Origin: Membranipora membranacea
Lineage: Eukaryota > Bryozoa > Gymnolaemata > Cheilostomatida > Membraniporidae
Assembly (NCBI GenBank): GCA_914767715.1
Contig: OU612070.1
Location: 15,579,501-15,643,500 of the forward strand
Reading direction: 5' to 3'
Length of the DNA stretch: 64,000 nt
The notes under the pieces were generated by a model. It was not told the origin of the DNA and did not search any database. It worked only from the letters and a program-made list of their open reading frames with translations. Made by a program: the position numbers and the translations under genes. Positions 27,201 through 39,200 of this stretch are shown in pieces (position 1 is the first letter of the stretch; each line of letters opens with the position of its first letter).

Positions 27201-30200
27201 GCAGCCTTATTCAGAGGTTTGCCAAACACCAGATCACTATTTTTCTCGTCACATGCTCAGTGGTTGGCCCCGCAAAAGCAGCATGAAGACTGCAGACAAT
27301 ATTTCGTTTTAAAATACAAACACAGTGACCGCGGTTTCAACTTCAGCCGACCCTAGAGAATAAATGCTTACAAAGAACCAACTTAATTCATTCCCTGATC
27401 AGTTAGGGTTGCAGCTGCTGGCATCCTGATTGGACCATTAAAAAAGATTGGCTTGTTTTGATTGGCTATCAGATAGGATCCATTTTCTTATGGTCAATTT
27501 ACATTTCTTTACCAGCACCTTGTCCTGAAGGGTTGGAGATTTGTAACAGAGATGCCCAAGTCTACTATGAGTTTGTTGACACTGGTAATACCTGGGGTTC
27601 TATGATCTTTAATGATGCCAGGACAGCGTGTCAGAACAGTGGTGGGCAGCTGGCAGTTCTAGACACGGATGCAAAGATACAGTGGATGAGTGAGTTCAGA
27701 GAGTCTCAAGTTTCTAATAATTTTAGTAAGTTAATTAAAAGCCCTCATTTGAGCATAAATTATAGATGTGGGACGCAAAAGTCTGACCGGGGATTCGAGA
27801 GATGCTCAACAAATTCAGGTATAAGCTGAGAAAAGAGAGGGAGAGAGCAGTGAAATACTCAGAGACTCGGGCAGTCACTTGAGCACAAATAATAATTGGC
27901 AACTGTTAATTGTTAGGTATTTTTGGGATCTAGTCTTTTCTATAACTTGTTTGAAGCAAGATCTTGTAGTAATATTGTCCTAATGGTTCAACGCAATGAT
28001 TGGGCCTTCTCTCTTATTTGATATTTTTTAGTACACGGACAAAGGTTTTGGATTGGACTGACGTTACAGGGCAATGTGGGTACTTGGGTCAACGGAGATA
28101 CTCTTACTGATTCTGACTGGTTTACCGGTCGCCCTGGTGGATCAGGTTCCACATGCGTAGAGTCATGGGATAGTAGTAGACAATGGCAGTGGACTGATGA
28201 GGGATGCACGAATACCAAACATTATATTTGTGAATATTCTTTCTGAAAATTTAATGTTAGCAATTCAAATCAATATGCATATCTCATTACATCTTGTGAT
28301 TGACTATGGTCTTATTATCCGATAAATAATAATTGAAGTGGCTCACATTATCCATTCTCTGCTTTCATGGTTCATGGTTTTATCTTTCTGTTCGACGAAT
28401 ACAATAATTATGTACAAGAATATGGTTAAATATAACCTAAGGTAACCATAATATAAGGTATCAGATTTAATTATCTTGATCTGTCATTCAAATTTCTGCA
28501 GCCAATATGTCATCAATGTGAATAGTTTTGTGTTAAGGAGGCTTTATTGCTCTGCTACAAGCTTTTCTTGACCGCTTTCGGTGATGAAAACATTGAATGC
28601 ATAACTCTAGTCCCAGTGATCATTTAAGAGCACCCAGATAGAACCGTTTTGGACACAAACAAGTCAAGATGGACCCGCAGTATAATATCTGATAGGGTTG
28701 AAGGTCTTCCCTCGCATCTTTCACGACATCAGTTGAACATGTTATATGCACCAATACATAGACATAAATATGTCTATGTATTCAAGCATATAACAAAGTT
28801 ATTACAAAATGTCAGCATTTCAGAATTGTCTCTTATAAACGCGGAATGTTGTAGCTCATTTATATAAACCAATTTTGTCACCAATACTCTTACAAGCATC
28901 ATGGAGAATCTTGGTCTCTACAGTCATTAGAAATGAGAATGGGTTGCAGATTGTTGGGCTTGTACAGTATGCTCAATTCCTCCAATATCTGAAGGTGCAT
29001 TCCTCGGAGGAGGCAACTCCTATTGATGTCCATAATTATATACAAAAGTGCCTTAAATTTGTTTGTAGTGCAAATCAAGCATTATGAAACCCATCAACAA
29101 ACTGACCGTAAAACTTTCGTTCGCCTGTGTCTCAATTTGAAGTTTGTTCGGAGGTTGTTTGTTGCCATTTTTAAATATTCAGGTTGATCGTACTGAATTA
29201 TTAGTAAAAGTCTGAGCGATTTGCCAAATCTAAGAAATGTTCACAAAGGTATTTGGCCTCATGGTTGCCCTGCTCTGAACTGTGCAGTGACCAACTATTT
29301 TTAAGCTTTGCGGGTAGGATATACTGATGGTATACAATTCAAAGTGGCAGTTTAGTGAATGGGTGGTGTAATGTGATATTCTCATAATGTCAGAGTGCAG
29401 GAAGCCGGTACCTGTTGGTAGGGATAGATTGTCAAGTTTTTGATTGCAATCTCAATGTTTGACATCTGGTATATAGGATGGCGCATGAAATCCATTAATT
29501 TGCATGGCTCTATTGTTTATTTGGAGTGTTTATCAGTGTAGATTTAACGTGAATGCCCAATAAATTGCTTTTAATACAATTTTTAAATACATTAAATAAC
29601 TATTTGATCTGTTTCATAAGGAACAATAACAAGGATATTAGATTGCTGTGGTACAGGAAGGAAGGTTAAGGCGATAAATTACCCTACTTAAGTAAGCAGT
29701 AATTGGCAAGAATATCGACCCCTGCAATCTTTAGGCTGGGACGAAACTAGAAGTTCATGTGTTTATAAAACACTCGGCAGGAAGGAGCAGACAAGTGTGA
29801 GCCCTCCAAACTCTTGCTCCTTATCTGACTGTCCTGGACCGGCAGATGATCATGGAATTGGAACACATTATTCTTTCACTTATCATCTTGGCAAGGGTAA
29901 CCTTTTCTGGACGTGTTGCTAAGGTAAATGCTTTGGTTATGTAGTATGAAATCATGCAGTAACTTTTGCTTTCACTCAGCTTAGCTTAATATTATTGTCT
30001 TTTTCCGTTTGCATTATTTGATAATGAGGATGATGTTTGGTGCCAATAACTATGACTATATGTTTAGTTATACATGTAATAAAAGTGCAAATTTATGCTC
30101 AAAATTCATGCTGATGGCCTTTCAATGTCGTGGCAGACTTAACCTGTATTGCCTATTAACCATCAATGAATTTTTATAACTTTTTTATCATTCATAACCA

Positions 30201-33200
30201 TATCATGTCTTCAAAAAAATGTATCATCAAACAATCAATACAGATTTTGTTAATATACGGAAAGAAACTAAAATAACTTGTGAGAAACTGTTACAAGCTG
30301 TGGAGAAGTGATCGCCCGAATATCAATATCAACCTATGCCCAATTTTTGGTCTAGTTATCAGCATGGCTTGATACTTATAGGCTTTGGCGTTTGAGATAA
30401 GAAAGGACACCTGTGTGTCGGAAGAAGAGAGGACGTCTCAGTCACAGATTAGGTCTATCTCAGTTTGCGCTTCAATTTGTCTGGCGGATCATGCTTGTGA
30501 AGCAGTCACTTATATAAGCCAATCAAAAGTGTGCCATTTGTCTAGTGATAATGACTTGCACAACTGTACGCTGCAGAAAGGGGATGGTAGCATCAACAAC
30601 GCAAAACCCAAAGGTAAGTTTTCAATTAGGTTTGATCGCCCTCTTTGATGAATCAATTCTAGCAGAATCCAAGACCAGCAGGTAGTTCTATGACTAAGTG
30701 CTTTGATTTGGCACATCGAATGAAGTTGCCCACCTCAATGGAAAGCTATAGGGTTGATGATGATGAATATTCAAAAAGATTGTACACACGCCTCCCACGT
30801 GACGTTATCTGGTGCTAACAGCTCAGACACACGTCTTAAACGCAACACAGTTAACCAAAGTGAATAAAGGAACACGAACTGATGTGATACAAAATTGAAC
30901 CAATGCTATTAACACGATCCGATGACTCCTGAAATCGAAAAATGGACACTTAGTGATCTAGACCCATTACTTATCATGTCATTGAGCACATAGTCCACTG
31001 TTTTCTGCTATAAAGTAGTTTTAAGAAACAATGCCAATAATATTCCAATGTCTTAACTGAAAAACAGAACAGAAGGGTAGCTCAAGTTTAAATAATCTAA
31101 TCATGTGATCTTAACTTCTTAACCTCTTATGCAGTTTGTCCAGTAGGGCAGAGTCACTGCAACATTGATGCTGGAGTGTACTACGAGTTCTCAAGCACCA
31201 CTGCGAATTGGGACAATGCTCAGGTAGCTTGTCAGTCTAATGGCGGGGAACTAGCAAGTCTCGACACTCAGGAGAAATTTGACTGGATGTACGCTCGGAG
31301 AGCCGCGCAGCCCAATAGTGATCCTAGTGAGTATTATTTTCTTGCCCAAAAGATTTCCTGTTATGAGAATGGAATGAGAACACAAGAGAAAGAAGTTTGG
31401 ATGCGAGGGACTGGTGAGGGATCTAGCCATAAAAATATCCAATGTGAGCCAATTTTTAATTGCCGACAGCGCTGTTTAGATGATCACATTCATTTTGTTG
31501 GGCCAGAGAACCATTTTATTTAGAAAAAACTTTGCAGCATCAGTGCTTGAAGTGAAGCTATATTATTGACCATGATGGTAGTCTTGTTTATAACAATTTT
31601 TGTAGAATGACAATGACATTTTCTGCAAACCGTTTTCATTATACAGTATATACCCAGAAAATGTGGATCGGGATTCGATACAGCACTGCAGCAGGAGGCT
31701 GGGTATGGACGAACGGTGAACCACTAAGCTATGATGAGTGGAATCCGGGCGAGCCAAACAACGGGGAGTATGATGAGAATAGGGCTGAATATCTGAATGT
31801 TGCTAGCAGTTGCAGGTTCAATGATGCACCTGGAGGTACTGCCTTTTATTACATTTGCGAGTACCAACTATGAAATGTGTTCTCTAATGAACAGCCAAAA
31901 ATCTCATCTAATCTCTGTTTATGAGCGTCCAGACAAACGACAAAGATACAAAATAAGGAATTGACCATAATGAACCTTATTCTATCTTCGCAGAAATTGA
32001 CTTTTACATTATTTTGATAATCTGATTTCTCTGTGTTCAGCTATACTCTGAGATTACCATGCAATCAATGCGGAACCAATAAATTATCTCCTTCTGTGTT
32101 ATGCTGTGTTTTTTTTAGAAAATAATAATCAATCATTTAAACCTCATGACTTTTATCAATAATATGTTGAAGCTGTAGCTCTTCAAGTAGATCAACCGAT
32201 GATCCCTTAATTACAAAGTTTGATGCAAGATAATTGTTCAAAAATGTACTCTCCATTGCAAAATGAGTTTAGCAGGTGCATGAATAACTCCTAGAACTTT
32301 GACAAACATTTACTTATAGTAACTTGACCTGCGGTACATCTTTTTTCAACATACTATCAGTGAGTAGGGCCATTTAAAGGGGACTCTTGGATTATTATGA
32401 CACTTCATGCGATTCACTGTGGGAAAATTGCATCTCGTTTCAGGTCCTCTCCTGTTTTTTTTTAGCTTGCGGCGCACTCAAGTTCTGGAGGTCCTCTATG
32501 GCTTCACCTTTAGAATGCATTCTATTCTTTTAGGATGTATCACCTTCTCAACCTGCGTCCCTCTTTAGGGGCAGCCCACCCTCTGTTTTGTCATAAACAG
32601 GGCTGTGGAAAAATTGTGCACAGGTCAATGCCAAAAACTCAATATCTCTGTGTGTTACAAGAGCAGTCTTTTATCAAAGATACCCATCTATGATAGGCCA
32701 TTATTCATTCTGAGTTTAACCTAAAGTCAGATTTTCAACGTTTCAGATACATATCATTGACATTTTGTGCTATGATATGTAGGCCATGAGGTAACAGGGT
32801 TTTCAACATCGGTTATACGAAAAGGTTTATGTGCGACAATCAATTACTGCTGAACAACACATTCTGTAAATGTCCATGTTTATCAGTTGATACATAAAAC
32901 CCTACATTATATAGAACCCTACATTACATAGCTCATTGAAAATCCTAAATAACTCCTAGTCCATGTGTCCTATCACAAAATTCAACATTAGTAAAACTTT
33001 TTTCCCTGAAGTGGGTCAAAAACGGCAGGCAGTATAACTATCATTGAATTGTCCATCCATGTATCGTAACTCTGTGATAGTATGATGCAAAGATATGATT
33101 TCTCAGGCATGATCCTGTTCCAAGACCAATATACTTAAACACCAATATTAAATAAACAGATAAAAGGAGAGAGTATTTTTGAGTATCGGATTGCAAAGGC

Positions 33201-36200
33201 AATGCTTAGTTCTTAACCTTAACCATTTCCCAATGGGGCGTTAAAACACCAACAATAACTAGATGAGCAAACAACGCAGCACATATATCTTTGAAAAGAA
33301 AGGAAATTAAGGAATTGACTGACACTGTGAAAGGAGACTGTATTCCTAGATATTGGTTCCACTTTATTCAGAACAGGTACATTTGAAAATAAAATTGGTT
33401 GTTTCTACAAATACATGCCGCCTGTTTATGTGTAATTGGATTTAGATATTCATTGTTATTCACTTTGAAAACAACTATGATTGTGATGGCGCTCAATAAG
33501 AGGACTTATGTCGGCACATTAACTCTTTTTGTTTTCACCTCAACTGTCGCAAGAGGCTTGAATGACACTACTGAGGTAGGATTGTCGCTTTTGCTCAAAA
33601 CGAAGTTAAATGTCAAGTAAAGATTGCAGCTTCCTAACTATTTTGTATGTTCTGAGGTTTACATTTTTGTTTTGTGAATGCGTGGTTATAGCAAGCCAGT
33701 CGAATAGTCATTTGTCGCAAAGCCTCGAAGCAACAACTATCTTACCCTGCTCCAGAGTTGACTGGGACCAGGCAAACTGTATGGATTTTTGTTGTTGATT
33801 CTTCACATTCACATTCTAACTTTAGGGAACGACATTTGAGGTTAGCAAGGACGCTTGTGTATCTGACCCCTATCGGACGGTGAGCGGAGTATTCTCACTC
33901 AGTGTTTGCAGTCAGCTTTGCCTGTCAGATGACAGCTGCAAGGCTGTCACATTCATGAGTGACTCCAATGATTGCCAGCTCTCAGACACCGAAGAAACAC
34001 ACGCCTGCTCAATGCTGGAAGGTGGTGAAACACTGACTGAGATGTCAAGGAGTAAGTAGAATGTGACTTCCATAAAAGTACTTTTATTTTCATGGTTAAA
34101 TGAAGAGATGAGGTTATTTATTCTCAAATATTCTAGTTCGTAGAATTACCAAGTATGACCTAACCTCTGTTTTGTGAGCAGAACTTAAATGTGTGATTTA
34201 CATTTCATTACTGATTTTAAGTTTGTCCACCTGGAACACCCTATTGTTATGAGGAGGTAGGAGTATATTATGAATTCAATCAAACTCGAACAGACTGGCA
34301 TACTGCACAGGCAGTATGTGCGTCTGACGGAGGACAGCTGGCGGTGCTGGACACGGAAGAGAAATTTGACCTGCTGTATAATTTAAGAGTATCTGAAAGC
34401 AGTCGTGAGTTCTTTGCCAGTGCATCAATTATTATGATTTGCACCGAATAATCCTACGACAACAATTATAATTATAATCAACTGTGTGCTGATAACATGA
34501 GTATGGAATGGCTTGTCTGCAGGTGATTGCGCTAAATATGGGGGTGATTTGGCAACAACAGGGGTATTTGGAAATAAAACTTCTAAAAAACTGACTGTTT
34601 TATAAGTTGTGAGAGTTTTTAACAAGTGTCTGACCAATTTAACAAATCTGCAAACGTGTAAATGTATTTTTGTAAGTGGGCGGGGGTTCGTACTGGATTG
34701 GACTACGTGACATTGATTGCCGGCATAACTGGATGTGGGTGGATGGACAGCCGGACGATGGTAGCTTCGGTTGGTATACCAACTCTCCGAGTCACACAGA
34801 GAATGCTGACTGTGATTGGTGTGCTGCAGCTCAAAGAAAAGCCAGCCCACAGACCACCCAGTGGAGGGAGCAAAGATGCACAAGCGATTTCAAATTTATT
34901 TGTGAATATACGATTTGATATCTGGTATGACACACATTCTGTAGTTAGCTACACTCTTATATATGCTTGCTGCAATATGCACATATAATTGTAGTGTTTG
35001 TTAGTTGCATTCTTAGAATCAAGAAAGACTAAGAAACAAAATAATTAGCCGTTGTTGTAACCTGGTTCCTTTTTGTATGAGATGAGCTTATGATTTTGTT
35101 GTTGACCTTTTTCGCAAACTTCTCTGTTCTGTCAACAAATCAAATAAATTGCCATTATTGACTTACTCTCCAAGATCAAGGCAAACATTTTTGTCTGGTA
35201 AGTTGAATGTGTAGGCATGTAGAGACAAACATCAAAAACCTAATAATAAATCAATGTGCAAACAAACCAGCAGGCACTTTTTGACAAAAGAGGAAATTAG
35301 TTGACAATACCCTATATGCCAAACTAAATGTTGTCTGTGCTCCAAGATATTGGTTAACTGAGATAGTGTACACTGTCTGCTCATGTTCTCACCATTGGAG
35401 ATTAAATCAATTCATGAATGCATTTTGCCCTGTGTGATTGGTATTAGATACCTCAGGTACAGCTAGATTAAATGTTTATCACTTTGGTCACAGTTGAGAT
35501 TGAGATGGGGTACTACGAAAGAACTGGTGTCTACACATTGACTCTTCTTGTAATAATTACTGTAGAAGGAGTTTCAAGTGACAATGGCAAGGTATGTTTA
35601 TCACTATCGCACAAAAGTTTATTCAATGAAGAAAAACGTCAAGGGGCACAATGGTCCCGTCAGATGGATGGTATGGATTTTAACCAAAGCATGGAAGTTG
35701 AAGACTTTTTGGTCATCAGGAATTGTATGTTACTCGCGCTACATCTACAGCGTGTTCAGCTGTTCATCCACTGTTTGGTCAAGCTTGATTTTGGGCAGTA
35801 AGATAAAATTTGGGCTTCCGGGCCAGTAACTCCAACAATTGATTTTTAGATGAGCAGTCCATTGCTTTAGGAAACTACACTCTATGTCCGATAGTGGTTA
35901 GTGATCATAAGAAGCACATACATGATAAATAACAGTGGAATAAGTGGCTGATACTCTTCTCACTCCCGGAAAGATATCCAATTAATTGCCAGATATCATC
36001 AAATAAGCGCAAAGTTTAGGCATTCCGAGTTTTGGCATTTTGGTTGAGAAAAGTTTAGAAGAATTTTCATTTTAGTAAAGTGAATTTTTTTCACTGTGAC
36101 CATAGGGTATTTTAAAGTTCGCCATGGTGCTCCTAATTTGACTGAGACCTTCATTATTATATCAAATGTGGGGAGGCAGGATGCAAATTTCACTATTGTG

Positions 36201-39200
36201 TGAGTAGGCAAGCTTTTTTTTCTCCAGCAATACTTTACTCTTATAAGGTAAAAAACAAAAATAAATTATTGTACATTAAGCCATCAAACATACCACTTCT
36301 GTTGAGAGATGAGAGGTGGGGTTAATATTAGTTAGCCTTGACATTCGCTTTTTCAATCTGAGTTTTCTGTGGGTAATTAACAAAAACCATCACCTTAAAC
36401 TGGCAACCATTCTTAGAGATAATCAAGCAAGGGCTGGTTTCGGGGTTAAAGGAGCAGCAGTTGCGTTGATTACAGAGGAAAGCGTCTCCACAAGAGTTTA
36501 ATTGTTTTCATTGGGTCATATTTTAGGGTATATCGATATACGAGATACATAAGGATGTGTGCGTCTCCAGCCCCTACCAGACAGTAGGTCGTGTATTTTC
36601 ACCGAGCGTTTGTAGTCTGCGTTGTCTATCAGATGACAGCTGTAAGGCTGTCACATTCAATAGTGAGACATATGAATGTAAGCTTTCCTTAACGACAGAC
36701 ACACAAAATTTCTTCCTGTCGGAGGGCGATCTAACATTAACTAAGACAAAAATAACTGGGCTACCATCGACTGGGCTACATTCAACTGAGCCACCAGTAA
36801 CAGAACAAGCACCAACTGAGCCACCATCCACTGAGCCACCATTGACAGAGTCAACAGTAACAGAACCACCATTGACTGAGCCACTGTTGACTGAGCCAAC
36901 ATTGACTGAGCCATCAGTAACTGTGCTATCTGATACTGAGAAACCAGAATTGGCAAGTGAGTAGAATACAGCAATATCTTGTTCAATGGTTTTTCACCCG
37001 ATCATTTGTTCTTCGATTAAATAGTTCTTGTCAATATTGAATGCTGCACAGTTGACATAAAATTCTGTTTACTGATTCAGTTCTTAATTTGAATTAACAA
37101 CTAATAACTTAGATAATATGCCATTCTTGCGACATGGTTACTATGTGTAAGAAATTATAACTCTGGTTATTTATTCAGTTTGTTCCTCAACCATAATTAT
37201 ATTACTTATTTTGTTAATACTGAATAATTTGAGTAGAATTACCAAGTATGACCTAACCTCCGTTTTGTGAGCAGATCTTAAATGTGTGATTTACATTTCA
37301 TTTCTGATTTTCAGTTTGTCCACCTGGAACACCCTATTGTTATGAGGAGGTAGGAGTATATTATGAATTCAATCAAACTCGAACAGACTGGCATACTGCA
37401 CAGGCAGTATGTGCGTCCGACGGAGGACAGCTGGCGGTGCTGGACACGGAAGAGAAATTTGACCTGCTGTATAATTTAAGAGTATCTGAAAGCAGTCGTG
37501 AGTTCTTTGCCAGTGCATCAATTATTATGATTTGCACCGAATAATCCTACGACAACAATTATAATTATAATCAACTGTGTGCTGATAACATGAGTATGGA
37601 ATGGCTTGTCTGCAGGTGATTGCGCTAAATATGGGGGTGATTTGGCAACAACAGGGGTATTTGGAAATAAAACTTCTAAAAAACTGACTGTTTTATAAGT
37701 TGTGAGAGTTTTTAACAAGTGTCTGACCAATTTAACAAATCTGCAAACGTGTAAATGTATTTTTTTAAGTGGGCGGGGGTTCGTACTGGATTGGACTACG
37801 TGACATTGATTGCCGGCATAACTGGATGTGGGTGGATGGACAGCCGGACGATGGTAGCTTCGGTTGGTATACCAACTCTCCGAGTCACACAGAAAATGCT
37901 GACTGTGATTGGTGTGCTGCAGCTCAAAGAAAAGCCAGCCCACAGACCACCCAGTGGAGGGAGCAAAGATGCACAAGCGATTTCAAATTTATTTGTGAAT
38001 ATACGATTTGATATCTGGTATGACACACATTCTGTAGTTAGCTACACTCTTATATATGCTTGCTGCAATATGCACATATAATTGTAATGTTTGTTAGTTG
38101 CATTCTTAGAATCAAGAAAGACTAAGAAATAAAATAATTGGCCGTTGTTGTAACCTGGTTCCTTATTGTATGAGATGAGCTTATGATTTTGTTGTTGACC
38201 TTTTTCGCAAACTTCTCTGTTCTGTCAACAAATCAAATAAATTGCCATCTCACGACCGAGTCTTAGTGCTGTAGTAGGCCTGAGACCAGAGATCTGAATT
38301 CATAAGCCATGATTGATTGATTGATTGAGTGATTGATTGAGACTTGAAGAAGTTGCTCATCGTCTTCACAATAAATCATCCAATAAATCTGATCTGAATA
38401 ATAATATCTCAGTCAATGTTGCTTTTAATTTTATTTAAGTTTCATCAATTTGCGAACGATTGACAATTTTATATAAAAACTTGTTATGTGTCATAAAACA
38501 TCGTTGTTAATGGAATTTAAAGTTTGATTTGAATTTCGTTTCATGTTTATTTTCAGCTATAGGGAAGTCATATGGACATCAAGGTAGAGATAAAATAGTT
38601 GAGCTCTTGTGTAATATGTGTGTTGCTCATTGCTTGGTGAGTTGTACACTTTTTTGGATGAAATTGCCGGACGCTTCACAGGAGGCAAACATGTAAAAAT
38701 CAAAAAAATCAGCAAAAAACGCGAAAATTGTGAAGGCAAAAGCTAATAAAGACTTCATCACTTTGCTCGTCAAGTCATGTACGGGAAACTTTCATCAATC
38801 ACTATGTTTCCATGCTCCGTACAAATGCGCACATAGCCGATTTTAGCCCTTTTTTCGGCACATGGAAACAATTAAGCTATTCAATTTCAATAGGTTGTTC
38901 GCATTCACAAAACGAATTTGTTCAGATCCTATTGTTATTGTATTGTGTTTTGATTACATAACAAGCCAAATCCATTGGATAGGATGCGAATGATCATTCG
39001 ACCCATGGAAACATAGTGATTATTGGCTTACTCTCCAAGATCAAAGGAAACATTTTTTGTCTGGTAAGTTGAATGTGTAGGCATGTAGAGACAAACATCA
39101 AAAACCTAATAATAAATCAATGTGCAAACAAACCAGCAGGCACTTTTTGACAAAAGAGGAAATTGGTTGACAATTCCGTATATGTCTAACTAAAAGTTGT

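Noticed and set aside
28649-29087. Two consecutive plus frames downstream of CTL-2
   Set aside because: The region matches the CTL-7 3' flank (53430-53770, inverted) in non-coding fashion with frame not kept, so it is duplicated flank and not a gene.
34425-34883. 152-codon minus-strand open frames in CTL-4, and the same at 37518-37976
   Set aside because: They are antisense shadows of the CTLD exons and intron, duplicated only because the 1-kb block is duplicated.
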